Positions 34,059 to 45,959 of a stretch of DNA of 64,000 nucleotides are shown piece by piece. Below the pieces are notes generated by a model. That model searched no databases, was not told where the DNA came from, and saw only the letters and a list, made by a program, of their open reading frames with translations. Position 1 is the first letter of the stretch, and each line of letters opens with the position of its first letter. The DNA comes from Liriodendron chinense (taxonomy: Eukaryota; Streptophyta; Magnoliopsida; Magnoliales; Magnoliaceae): contig ML058407.1 of NCBI GenBank assembly GCA_003013855.2, positions 2,666,001 through 2,730,000 on the forward strand, given 5' to 3'. The position numbers and the translations under genes are program-made.

Positions 34059-36033
34059 TGTTGGGGCTCAAAATTTCACCCATGATAGAAGGGTGAATGA
34101 TGGCTCAAAATGAATGGTTTGGATTGGTTTAAGACCCGAAAAATAGTCATAAAAGCGATAGAACACCTTCCGTACATATAATACACATAGAACTCATGCA
34201 AGAGAATAGTGCGTATGGCTATGCACACCTAAAGCCCACATGAGCACATGCAATCGTTAAGCTAAACCATCACGTGCATGCAACCAACTCATGCATACTA
34301 TGCATAACCACACATGCCACACACATGTACCTTCTTTTGCATGCCATAAATGTAACCCATATAGCCCATGTGTGCTACCCATGTATGAAGCCCATGAAGG
34401 CACTAAGTATAAATGTAACTCTCATCTATGCCTATGCATATATCTCAAACATACATACATTCACACCATGCAAGAACACTATTCTCGTGTAACCCATTCA
34501 TACATGCATGCATAACACATATAAACCATGGACCATGCCTAAGACTCATGTATGAAACACACGTGTCATCCATGCAACAAATGCATACACGCCACAAACT
34601 ACATATTCACATGCATATGCAATGCATGCATGGCCTGAACACCACCAACATATCATGTGCACACATAAAACCATAATATGTTCATACGTTCACATTGCCC
34701 ATGGTAACGTTCCCATTAGACGTTGTTCTCTGTACCCCACCATGGAGTATATACTTGATCTAAGCCGATCATCTGTTTCACCAACCCATTTTACCCCTTG
34801 GGACAAAAAATGAAGAAGATTTGAGTCCTGGATAGACTACACCAGGAGAAACAGTGGAGGAAGAATTATCCATGGTTGGAAGTTGGTAACATACATAAAG
34901 CACGTAAAACTCACACTTTAAACTTCCAAATTTGTGAAAACATAACTTTATGAGCTTATTGTTGTAGGGCCCCCATCGTGATGCATAAGGGTAATCCAAA
35001 CCTCCCAAACATCTTGATAGCTTATTTTAACCCTTAGGACTAAGTATGAGGCATATCTGAAGCTCAAGTGGGACACACCACAGGAAGATCAACGCTCACC
35101 ATTATAACTCCCAAAATGAGTGATCACCGGTTAAACCTCTCTAGTGGCCCACCACAATATTGTTTTCCAAGATCTGGACCGACCAGAGTATCCTAGGGGG
35201 TCACATACATGGAACATTTAAATGATTGCTCGACCCAATATCTGTGTGGCCCCCAAATATCATTCAATGGCAAAACAACGGTGACACTATTTCCTGTGGT
35301 ATGGCCCACATGAACATCTGATTTGCCTTAAACTTGGGCCCACCTCCTAGAATAACACTCCCGAGCCAATGGACGGCTTTGATCCTAGACCCATAGACTA
35401 TAAATGGGACCCACTTAAAAGTTTGCCAAACACGTGGAAACATGCAAAAAAAAAAAGTCACTGTCGTAAAGACATGCGCCCAAGCGCTATTGAGAATTGG
35501 TTACTGATTGAAAATATGTGTGGGGCCACCATGATGCCCTTTGAACCATCTGAAACATTCAGAGAATCACAAATGCCCACACGTGCCATATGCATGAAAA
35601 CTAGCTTGATCTGATACTTTTATGGCTCCACATGAGTCTTCAACGATGATTGAATGTTGGAACTGTTTCCTCTCGTATGGCCCACCTGGAACTTGGATTT
35701 AGGTGAAACTTGAGGCCACCTCCTAGAATGACGACCCTAAACTAATGAACCGCTTAGATTTGGGGCCCACGAACTACAAAGGAGACCCACTAACAAGTTT
35801 TCCAAAAGATGTACGAAACCATGCAAACTCATGTTACATACGTATTGTCAACATCAACCAATGTCCAGCGCGTCTAAGAGCCCACCATCTGAGTGATTTG
35901 GAGAATCTGACCTGTTCATAGGATCAGTGTGGTCCCCATGTGCCAGAGTACACAAGATTAACTTGATCCAAGTTTCAAGTGGACCACACCATAAGAGGAT
36001 ATATATTTACCATTACAACTCCCAAACTAGCAA

Positions 36034-36043
36034 CTATATAAAG
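36034..36043 (+). promoter_or_regulatory. TATA box of second B2 LTR
   Basis: CTATATAAAG, same place as 24888-24897. Confidence 0.65.
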
Positions 36044-36125
36044 GGGTTGCGTGAGTGGCATTCAAGAAGAAGAGGGAAGAGGAGAGAGAAAAGGAGAGAG
36101 CAGGGGAGGATGAGATAGAGGGTTT

Positions 36126-36565
36126 TGGACATGCGCCCACCCTTTGGAGGTGGAATACATGCGCCTGAATGCATGCACCCATCATTCCAAGGTGGGAGAC
36201 ATGCGCCTGGATGCATTCCCCAATGGAGGGATACATGCACCCGTCCTTCTAAGGAGGGACACATGCGCCCACTATCCAACTACCAAAAAAACCAGAAAAA
36301 TGCACTTACTAAGTGCAAGGGGGACATGCGCCCAACTTTGTTGGCCAGAAAATATGGAAAAATGTACAAGTGGTGAAGCCACATGCGCCCATCTCCACCC
36401 ACCAGGCGCATGTGCATAGCCACATGCGCGCCCGGAAGAAATCTACTCTCTCTCCCTTCTTGTATGTTGGTCACGTGCGCCCACTCCATGTCACATGCGC
36501 CCACCACCCTACTATGTGCACTCACTCTCATAGGCATGCGCCAGCCCCCTTTCAACGTGCGCGTG
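36126..36565 (+). repeat. ACATGCGCC array in second B2 LTR
   Basis: Collinear with 24978-25405 but with more intact ACATGCGCCC copies. Confidence 0.88.
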
Positions 36566-38435
36566 GACTGGCCACACCTGTACTGCACATCACATCTCTT
36601 TACACTACACTGCACTGCCTGCACTTGCACTACACACTGCACACCTTATTTACATAAAAACGTTTAAGTAAATGTCATATTTTACTTTAAGTTATTTATG
36701 TAAATAAGGAAGTACCCCCCATTTGGATTCAATAAAAAATACTAAAAAAAAATTCCCAACAACGGAGATTTTGATTTTCCATCCGAAGTACAAATTGCAA
36801 CTTTTTGGCACTCCCCAAAAAGTTAACCTTTTGATTGAAGAGGTTTTCGTCGAATCTAATCCGTTTGAAATACCCTAATTATGCTAAAACACCAAAGTCC
36901 AGTGAAATATTCATGATATTTTATGGTCGATCTGTGGGTATATAAAAAATCCAGATTTTTACTTAGAATTTTCAGGCAGCGAAATGACCAAAATATCATT
37001 TTAATGCAAATTTGTACAGAAATGAAGTTATGACTAGATAGTATTGATTGCTTCATGCATTAACACCTATCTTGCTTAATCTAGTATTCATTCATGCTTA
37101 ATCTAGCATTCATCTTGCTTAATCCAGCACTCGTCTCTGCTTAATCTAGCACTCATCTTTACTTAATCTAGCATTCATTTAACTCGACATGTATTCAACT
37201 TCACATGACATACATACTATTGTGTTCTCATATACATTCATTCTCATATGACATATCTTCTATTGTATTCATCACATACAATCAATCTCATATGATATAC
37301 ATTCAATTACATTCATTGTACATTGAAAATCCCTTATCTCTTTACAATGCCCTACACATTTATGCACGCGTGAGCAGGTTCTCTTCTTATCGCTCGTTGT
37401 GTATTAGCTATCAACAAAGGTGCGAGGTCGGGATCACTTCTGAAGATGAGTCAACAGACTCCAACCTTACTCGACAACTGATTATAGGAACTTTGTATCG
37501 ATTATGTTCATTGCACAATTACGGTTCAACCCGGATTGAGGCTCACCAAAAGGGACTATGGTTATCACAAGAAACCACAAACAAAAGAGTTCCAACTAAG
37601 CTTGAAACATCCTGCTATGGATTGCCATTATGAAAAGACAGTCGATGCCCTACCCATCGACAACGAGTCCGTCAGTTGAGCTGATGAAGCAGTTGCGGAT
37701 TGCTTTCCTAAGGTGACCTGTTCGCAGTAACAGGCGCGGGCTTTAGGTTATGCCGACCAACATTTTGATGTTCGTGTATTCCAACGGTCACCTGTTCACA
37801 GTAACAGGCGCGGGTCCAGAGTTGCACCACTCGAATCCTGACAGTCCTCAACCCGGACAATCCGAAAGAAAATGGGACATAGACATCCGACTTGTCTAAG
37901 AAACATGGCTCAATCCATAACAAGAAAATAAATAGGTCTCTAAGACCATGAACTCAAAGACGAGTCCCCGATGACTTAGTCAGCTGCTCGATCTATCCGT
38001 GCCTTGTCTCGAATACTCCATCTATTGTACAAACATTATTCATAGTGGAGCTTTGTCGCTTTGTGCAGTGGTTTTCTCCCGCAAAGGTTTCCACGTAAAA
38101 AAAAACTCTCTGTGTTCTCTATGGTGTGCATGATTTACATTGATATTTCCTCATTTGCTTTATTTAATCTATCTATAATGTATGCATTCATTTACTTTTG
38201 CCTTTTAATCAAGGGTGATCAACCATTGATGTAATTAAGGGCTCGTGACAAATATCATAGCCTGGAATGTAAAAGATCTCAGAATCTCTGGAATAAAATT
38301 CGCCTTGCGGTATCTCTCTTGCGTACACTTTGTGACTGCTTATGATTGTCTATGAATGTCTCTATACTCAGAATTCCCCCAGAATAATGAAACACGGGAA
38401 AAACTGCCTTGAGCACAATTTTTCCAGTTTTAACA

Positions 38436-38451
38436 AACCGATGACTCTGCC
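38436..38451 (+). other. PBS remnant after B2 LTR
   Basis: AACCGATGACTCTGCC follows the LTR end. It matches in type the better preserved site at 45937-45959 (CGACTCCACTGGGGATC in element sense). Sequence beyond 38451 is B1 LTR, so the internal region is deleted. Confidence 0.6.
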
Positions 38452-38457
38452 AGAAAA

Positions 38458-39090
38458 GGACATGCGCCCGGACCATGCACATGCGCCTGGCTTTTTTCCA
38501 CCACATGCGCTTGACCTTGTTTCTGCCACATGTGCCGGCAAATACCCGTCGGGCCAGACCAAAACCCGATTACCTCCCTATAAATAGCAATGTTACTTCA
38601 TTCCATCAGGACGAGATCATCTTCTTCCGACCTTAGAGTGACGCAAGCACCACATGCGCCCGCTCCATTGCCCCTCCCTGGATGCCTTGGCAGGAGTGGA
38701 TTCCCTCGCCGGAAAGGGATTTCCTCGCCGGAATCCTAAGTTCGGGGGGAAATCCTGAAATTTTCTAAGTGCTGGGCACATGCGCCGGCTTTTCCCCCAC
38801 ATGCGCCGGCTTTCCCAGCACATGCGCTGGCTTTTTCCCGTCGAAAAATCTAAAAATCCACCAAGTCCAAGAGGGACATGCGCCCACTCTTTGGGGCCAG
38901 GCGCATGTGCACGACCACATGCACCGGGATTGCTTCCCATACCTCCCTTTATCATGAACACAAGGGCCACATGCGCCCGGGAGATGGGACATGCGCCCAA
39001 CTCCCCACCACATGCCCCTGACAGGTGTACCAACACCACATGCGCCTGTACCACCTCCACATTTGCCTGCATACCCCCCCTCCATGCGCC
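38458..39090 (+). repeat. ACATGCGCC array in second B1 LTR
   Basis: Dense copies, including three in a row around 38775-38830 (ACATGCGCCGGCTTT). Open frames of 150-187 codons on both strands here follow from the repeat. Confidence 0.87.
38579..38586 (+). promoter_or_regulatory. TATA box of second B1 LTR
   Basis: TATAAATA; the first B1 copy has TATGAATA at this place. Confidence 0.65.
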
Positions 39091-41095
39091 TGGACGCTGG
39101 TTGGAGGGGTGGGCCTTTCGTCGTGCGGCCCGCCTTTGTCCGGGCTCGGATTTTGATGAAACTACCTCTCCTAGATGCATCTCGATGAGATCTATCCATC
39201 CCCCAGATCAGATTCTCCAACGGTCAATAATAAATGGCCCAAATTAGCATTTGGATCCAAAATGTTCAACACTTAGCCAATTTAGCAGCTCCGAAAATCC
39301 TTCCGAAAGAGCCGAAAATGGCCGAAAATGAGAAGAATCGGGCGGAATTGGACCGAGCCTGATAGGGAAGCTTTTCTTCTACATGACATGACACACCATA
39401 ATCATGCACCAAGACGAGGTTATCCGATCTCAGGACCCTCGAATACCCTAATCAAGCGGTCGGCAGGCCCGCTACTTAGTCATTTCCAGCCTTGGGAAGT
39501 GCCCTGTTGGCTCGAAAATTGACTTCTGCTAAGCGAATTGAAACGCGATCGCACTGCGATCTTTGTGAACATAATCCACCCCTGTTCAAAGATGGTTATC
39601 GATAATATTCACCAAATATCCTGATCAGACAGCAAACAGGTCCACTAGGCCCGAAACTTGACTGATTCCAGATGAAATCAACCGCAATCTCAAAGATGTC
39701 GAGGCAAAGCTGAAGTACTCAGGCTATCCAACAGCTGAGTTAAGCATTTACAGGGCACCGATCCCCATTATTCATAAAAAAACTAGCATATGTGGGTACC
39801 CATCGGACCCTATACTTAGCCATTTGCAGGCATCGGAAACAGCCGATCCACCCTATTGAATTGACATCCCCAAAAGATCTTGGCTCGATAAAGCCTATTT
39901 GATCCTAAACAGATCATTGAAAAATACTCAGAAGAAAGAATGTTCTCGAAGACGAGTCGCCCGACTCCAGAAGAAATACATTTACTTTACTGTACAAAGC
40001 TCCATTCATCCCAGATAAAGGTCCAAGGCTAAACCTAACAGGTTATGGTTACCATGAGAAACCACAAACAAAAGAGCTCTAACTAAGCTTGAAACATCCT
40101 GCTATGGATTGCCATTATGAAAAAGACAGTTGATGCCCTACCAATTGACAACGGGTTCGTTGGTTGAGATGATGAGGCAGTTGCGGATTGCTTTCCTAAG
40201 GTCACCTGTTCACAATAACAGGCGCGGGCTTTAGGTTATGCCGACCAACATTTCGATGTTCGTGTATTCCAGCGGTCACTTGTTCATAGTAACAGGCGCG
40301 GGCCTAGAGTTGCACCACTCGATTAAAAACCTCGTTCGGGAACGTTGCAGAGTGCTCTCCTAAGGTCACCTGTCATAAAAATGCGGGCATGGGCCTTGGG
40401 TTATGCTGACCAACATTCGAGGATCGTGTATTCCAGTGGTCACCTATTCACAGTAACAGGCGCGGGCCCAGAGTTGCACCACTCGAATCCTAACAGTCTC
40501 TCAACCCAGACAATCCGAAAGAAAATGGGACATAGACATCCGGTTTGTCTAAGAAATGTGGCTCAGTCCATAACAAGAAAACAAATAGGTCTATACGACC
40601 ATGAACTCAAGACCATAATCCCTAACGATTTAAATTACTTGCTCGATCTATCCGGGCTTTCTTTCTAACATTCCATCTATTGTATAACTACATTCATAGT
40701 GGAATCTTGTCGCTTTGTGCTGTGGTTTTCTTCCACAAGCGTTTCCACGTAAAAATCTTTATGTTGTTTATGATTTGTTTCATTTACATTCATGCTCTCT
40801 TAATGCTTTATTTAACTTATCTATGATGCATGCATTCATTTACTTTTGCCTTTTAATCAAGGGTGATCATCCATTGATGTAATTAAAGGCTCGTGACCAG
40901 TATCACAGCCTGGAATGTAAAAGATCTCAGAATCTCTGGAATAAAATTCGCCTTGAGATATATCTCTCTTGTGTACACTTTGTGATTGCTTATGATTGTC
41001 TATGAATGTCTCTATACTCAGAATTTCCCAAAAATAATGAAACACAGGAAAAAGGACTGCTGATAAGTAGTTTGACTTTTTCTAAGTTTTAACCA

Positions 41096-41208
41096 CTGGT
41101 GTCCGATCGCATTTTTTGGGTGTTTCTCGATCTTGAAATCGATCCGAATCATCATAGATGGACCGTCGTATGTTGTTTTATCATGGGTGAGATTTTGAGC
41201 CCCAACAA
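41096..41208 (-). repeat. Minus-strand B LTR start, truncated
   Basis: It ends GAGCCCCAACA, the reverse of the B LTR start. Only about 110 bp remain. It probably is the 3' LTR of the PMD-bearing element whose 5' LTR is 45960-51492. Confidence 0.65.
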
Positions 41209-41278
41209 GTGCCCACCCGATTCGCTGCGTTGGATGCCCACGTCACGCGAGTGTGGTGCACCAATTCCCAGGCTCAAG

Positions 41279-41286
41279 TATAAATA
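41279..41286 (+). promoter_or_regulatory. TATA box upstream of the PMD gene
   Basis: TATAAATA in 'aagtataaatatggg', on the PMD coding strand about 950 bp before the first ATG. It is the same octamer as the B1 LTR box. Confidence 0.45.
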
Positions 41287-41357
41287 TGGGATTCATTGAG
41301 TCAATTGGGCATTTTTTAGTCAAGAAAAGTAAATTTTTGCAAGGTGAGAGAACTTCT

Positions 41358-41690
41358 CCATGGGGAGTGGGCGCATGTGGCCTAGGCATGGGCACATGTG
41401 CCCTAGACCCTGGGAGCATGTGGAGTTACTCTAGGCGTATGTGGCCTTTGGTATGGGTGTATGTGGCCTTTTCTTAGGGTGTGGGCACATGTGCTCACAC
41501 CCCAGACGCATCTGAGCTTTTGGTATGGGCGCATGTGGCCTTTCCTTATGGTGTGGGCGCATGTGCTCACACCCTAGGCGCATGTCACCTTTTGCTTGCG
41601 CCATATGAACTTCTTTGCCTTCCAATCATTGTGGGATGGGCGCATATGGGAGAGCACATGCGCCTGCCACCTACCCTTAGGCACATGTGC
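41358..41690 (-). repeat. ACATGCGCC array upstream of the PMD gene
   Basis: GGGCGCATGTGG and variants on the plus strand, that is, the LTR decamer in reverse. The array lies between the TATA box and the PMD start codon, so it would be in the 5' UTR. Confidence 0.85.
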
Positions 41691-42231
41691 CTAAATACTT
41701 AGCCAAAATTTTAAGATTTTGATGCTTCTTTCCTCCATGGCGAAGAGCATATGCAACCAGCTCCATTCTTGACCAATTCGGACACTGTTTGAGGCCATCA
41801 TACTTTGTGCCTGATCACAAATGGAACTCAGCATTTTAAGTCCATAATATGCTGCTCATCTTGGTCTTTTACGGCCTGTAACCGCTCATTTAAATGTCTT
41901 TATGATGTGCACTTCCGAGTGGGTGCATATGCATAACTTGGGGTTAATGCAAATTCGCACGCACTCCGAGTGTGTATGTAGGGTTGTCATTATATTTACT
42001 GTGCTTATGATATGTGTGAGCTTGTTCATCGGATGAGCGCTCAAATTTTGTTGTTCCCATGCTCCTGTGGGTCATGATTTTGTGTGTGTGCTTATCTGTG
42101 TGATTTGTTTGTGTGTGCGATCATATTTAGATGATACGATTTTATTTCTTGTGATACATACCTTATTATGTTGCTGTTGCGTGCGCTGGGCTTTTGTCTG
42201 ATGTTCTTTTATTTGAGTGTTGCAGTGAATT

Positions 42232-44440
42232 ATGGTGACAACGACAAGATCTTTTAGTGAAGCTTCCGGGTCGTAAGTTTTTAGTCCCTCATCTGTGCAA
42301 CGCGGGAAGAAGAGGGTGGCTGAAGATATTGTCGATCCATCTTCAGCAGAGTGTCGTTCGCGCTTCTCTACGACAGTCGATCCTAAAGTGAAAGATTTCT
42401 CAGATCGTATTAAGCGGCTTTCCCATGAAGTATTACTGCATATTTATGTGGATTAGACCACATCTGAGCCTCTGACGCAAGGGACTGAAGAAGAATGGTC
42501 CTCTTGGTATTGTTGGCTTACTGGTGCTTCGAGTGTTGTTGACGTGGGTCCTTCTAGTTTACTTGTCCAACATCCCATGGATAATCAAGAAGGTTAGAAG
42601 AAGAAGAAGAGACGGAATCGAGGTAAGAAACTGGCTGAGGCGGTCGGCCAAGCGAAGTAACTGACACAGCTCGTCGATATGAAGAATGATCGGATGAAGA
42701 TCGGCTGGGATAGAAACAAGATCATTGCGATGTGCGATTTCTTCATCATAAACCCTACAACAACCAAGTCATCACACATGAGAAATCTCTTATGAGGCAC
42801 TGACCCCGCCCGAGCATCGAGCCATCCAACGTTCAAAGCCCTTTTCAGTTCTACAGGGTTGGAAGGTGTACACCTGCTCCTTAGCAGTTGTTGACTACCT
42901 TACTGGTTAACGATGGGAGAGAGCGGCGGGTAGGTTTTTCAAGAGAAATGGTTTTCCTTTCACCGACTTGTGATCCTCACACTCTTTATCCAACCCATTA
43001 TTTTGAGACAGTACAGTAAAGGTTTCGGCATGTGGACAAAATGATGATGTGGGTGACAACAAATTTTCGTACGCGGGGCCATCTAAATGAGCAAGTTAGC
43101 TACGAACCGTGGGTAAAAGAGATTTTGGTCCGTCATGAGAGGGTTTTGAAGCAAGTCGGCCTGTATCAGGCTATCAATGCAACCTTTGGGCATTTCTTTC
43201 GAGATCCAACAATCCTTCGAAGCTTCTTGAACTACTGGTCTTTTGTTACTAATTCCTTCCACTTTCCGTATGAGGAGATGAGCATAACCTTATGGGATCT
43301 CCAGATGATGGCTGACTTGTCTGTAAGAGGAGAATATTACCAGGAATATATCTCAATTGATGAAGAGCTGTCTTCGTCTTGGCTTAAAAGTCCTCAAGAT
43401 GCTTATCATTTGGAGGCTTGTCTAGAGCTGTTCGCTGAATTATCACAATTCGATAATATTACAAAGATTCATTATGACGACTGGTTGATCTACTTCAGCC
43501 AGAGGATGAGGTAATATTTCTTCTGATACCTTCTTTTTACTTTGCATTTTGCATGCTCTTAGGTTCTTTTCTTATGACATGGGACACTTCTTTCTTCTTG
43601 AATCATTGATTACGAAGAATATAAGATCTTGCCAGAAGACCAGGGCTCAATGAAGGAATGTTTCGAACATAAGTTTTGCAATCCGAATGAGCTTACGTTA
43701 ACTTGTGAGTTGGCAGGTTTCTTGGATATTGGTTGTCGGCAGTTGTGTTGCCTAGCTCTAAGGGTGTTGATGGGGTCAGGGTTTCTTGCTTCGTCGTGGC
43801 AGGAGCTCTTGCAAATTGTCATCGATATTCTTTAACACCGCCGGTGTTATGCAATCGATATAGGGCTTTTGGTAATATTGTCAGTAACAAAGATCAACTC
43901 GGGTGAGGGATGAATGTGGCTTATTGCCCATGGCATTTCTTTTGCGGGTGATTGGGCATATATTTCACGTGGACATATGGAATGGATCTCTTTCAGTATC
44001 TCCACACCGATCACGTGCCTCTTTACCACTATAGAAAACTTGAGATGATAGCGCAGTCATCTGATTGGATAGCTTCTAAAATCGGCAGTTGGGCAGAGAT
44101 TTACTTCTACTACTTTCCTATTTCTAACGTCAAAGAGGATCGAGAAATCGTTGACGGTGAGCATTATGTGAATAATCTTAATAGGGAGTTCTTGGTGTCT
44201 ATTCGCACTGCTTCACTTTCGCTGTGCGAAGGAATAAAGCTCTGGCGGGAACCTTATTACCCTAGCCAATTTGCCAGGCAATTCGGGTATGATTAAGGTG
44301 TTCCGATAACATTATAGGATGTAGCCAAAATAGAGCGGGCATACGGCACGGGTCCTACTTACTGGGAGTGGATATGGCATCAACTTCTAATGACGCGAAC
44401 GGGCGCGAGGTTCATACTTCCTGGCCTTTATCAGAAGACT
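42232..44440 (+). pseudogene. Plant mobile domain (PMD) gene, decayed
   Basis: The PMD family (Pfam PF10536; MAIN/MAIL-type and transposon-borne proteins) is recognisable in pieces. The first ATG at 42232 opens a Lys/Arg-rich N-terminal part broken by several stops (first at 42274). The exon at about 43026-43510 has the PMD signature: a 'VGLYQAI' helix, then 'SFHFPYEEMSITLWDLQMMA', where the Gly of the usual GE(M) motif is Glu. A GT donor follows at 43511. Later pieces (43629-43835 and 43952-44296) lead to 'REPYYPSQFARQFGYD', the typical PMD C-terminal box, then a stop. Its role in mobile elements is unknown; host PMD proteins act in silencing and genome stability. The gene is not translatable as it stands. 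An AG just before the ATG (about 42225) suggests a 5' UTR intron. Confidence 0.8.
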
Positions 44441-44768
44441 GGCGGTCCTTAGGGCTGGATAAGATGATGGGTGCATCAGTAATAAAACCCTATCTATAAG
44501 AGACCATCATCGCTAGATTGCTTTCACGAAATGCTTTCTTCTCTCTTCATATGAGGCCATATATATAAAAGATCGACGACTCTTCATTGCTCTCATATAG
44601 AGTAGAAGAACGTCAGAATGTCGTAATGATAACAAGAAGACCATGATGAAATAATAATATGAAGACATTGCATCTCATGCGGATCTTCTATAGAATACCA
44701 TCCTTTTATCGAACTAGATCAATCTGAAAATTCCTAGAGGGATCTGGTGCAGTTTAATCTCATATCTG

Positions 44769-44908
44769 GGAGGTTATATGGTTCAGTTTATCCTCGTAAC
44801 CTAGAGGTTGTATGGTTCATTTTATCCTCTTAACCCGGAGGTTGTATGGTTTAGTTTATCCTCGTAACCTGGAGGTTGTATAGTTCAGTTTATCCTCGTA
44901 ACATGGAA
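44769..44908 (+). repeat. 34-bp minisatellite, 4 units
   Basis: Unit AGGTTGTATGGTTCA plus GTTTATCCTCGTAACC, with point differences. Confidence 0.85.
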
Positions 44909-44914
44909 TATTTT

Positions 44915-45120
44915 CTCAACTCGTTTAGACCCGGAGCGCAATGGTATATTTATTTCTCAACTCGTTTAGATCCGGAGCGTAAGGATATATTTATTTCTCA
45001 ACTCGTTTAGACCTAGAGCACAAGGGTATATTTATTTCTCAACTCGTTTAGACCCAGAGCGCAAGGGTATCTTTATTTCTCAACTCATTTAGACCCGGAG
45101 CACAAGGGTATATTTATTTC
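44915..45120 (+). repeat. 41-bp minisatellite, 5 units
   Basis: The anchor CTCAACTCG (last copy CTCAACTCA) recurs at 44915, 44956, 44997, 45038 and 45079, an exact 41-bp period. Confidence 0.92.
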
Positions 45121-45126
45121 TCATCC

Positions 45127-45360
45127 AGAGTTCAGCGACTTGGTGCCTATACAGAGTTTGGCAAGGTTTGCGCTTATGCAGAGTTCGGCGACTTTGTACC
45201 TATATAGAGTTCGACGAGATTTACGCTTATGCAGAGTTAAGTGACTTTGTCCCTATATAGAGTTCGATGAGATTTGCGCTTATGTAGATTTCAATGACTT
45301 GGTGCCTATACAGAGTTCGGCAAGGTTTGTGCTTATGTAGAGTTCGGTGACTTTGTGCCA
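45127..45360 (+). repeat. 53-bp minisatellite, about 4.4 units
   Basis: The anchor AGAGTTC..GACTT recurs at 45127, 45180, 45233, 45286 and 45339, an exact 53-bp period. Confidence 0.92.
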
Positions 45361-45565
45361 TAAAGTCTTCATTCTGACTGAAGTTATTTTCCTGTCTTCA
45401 GTCTTCTTTAATGGTCTGCGCCTCTGAACCACTTGCCAATCGGCTTCGAGGATCGCTACTTTCGTCGCTACGAGGTGAGGGAAGTAGAACCCTTCGGATG
45501 CTAGGAAGATCATTGTAGTTGCCATTGTAGTTTTGATGGTTGATTCTTTTCTATTTTCCTATCTT

Positions 45566-45631
<66 letters not shown>

Positions 45632-45936
45632 CACTCATACACTCATTAGAGTATTCCACAATTTTGAAAAGGAGAGGAGGTGCGACCTTACCAGTCGCTA
45701 TATAGCTCAATGATAGACAGGATGTATGAACATGACTCATATTATCATTTTGACATTCTTTTGCCTTAAAGATGAAGAGAAGAATGTTCCCGTTGAGAGT
45801 TGTCAGTTTGGCGCCCGTGAAGGCTCCGAACATTTCTCCTTGCTGTAACCTTTCTCATGTTCACATCAGTGTTTGCAAATGATTTATCATAGAATGTCTA
45901 TTTACTTAGAAATAACCAGGGATTCTGGTATTTTTC
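45361..45936. other. Noncoding part of the B internal region
   Basis: No gene seen. It contains a (CT)29 run at 45571-45628. Confidence 0.6.
45571..45628 (+). repeat. (CT)n microsatellite
   Basis: 29 uninterrupted CT units. Confidence 0.97.
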
Positions 45937-45959
45937 GATCCCCAGTGGAGTCGTTAGTT
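45937..45959 (-). other. Primer binding site of the PMD-bearing B element
   Basis: Read on the minus strand, the LTR end TTTTAACA is followed by AACTAACGACTCCACTGGGG. The CGACTCCACTGGGGATC core has the form of Tat-lineage gypsy primer binding sites. I do not assign the tRNA. Confidence 0.7.

Larger units (their letters stand above)
34059..38435 (+). repeat. B2 LTR acting as 5' LTR of a truncated element
   Basis: It starts TGTTGGGGCTC and ends GTTTTAACA, 4377 bp, two bases longer than the solo B2 LTR. It is followed by PBS-like sequence (38436-38451), so it was a 5' LTR. It inserted into the A LTR at 33545-34058; the 3' TSD is lost. It contains a TATA box (36034-36043), an array (36126-36565) and a short tandem (37065-37190). 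Confidence 0.85.
38452..41095 (+). repeat. B1 LTR, 3' part
   Basis: It is collinear with 31145-33540 of the first B1 copy and continues to the LTR 3' region, ending AAGTTTTAACC. Its 5' part is missing. It holds the ACATGCGCC array (38458-39090) and an intact TATAAATA (38579-38586). Confidence 0.8.
41209..45959 (-). mobile_element. Internal region of a B-like element carrying an antisense PMD gene
   Basis: It is bounded by minus-strand B LTR sequence on both sides, with the PBS at the right end. No gag or pol domain is found. Instead it holds a PMD gene on the opposite strand (42232-44440), an array of the LTR motif (41358-41690) and three minisatellites (44769-45360). An extra antisense gene between pol and the 3' LTR is known in Tat-lineage gypsy elements, and the Tat-type PBS agrees. 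This copy looks non-autonomous. I infer the orientation from the flanking LTRs and PBS. Confidence 0.62.

Noticed and set aside
38617..39247. Overlapping open frames of 150-187 codons on both strands
   Set aside because: They follow from the ACATGCGCC array (Cys-Ala-His, Met-Arg-Pro patterns) inside an LTR and differ between collinear copies.
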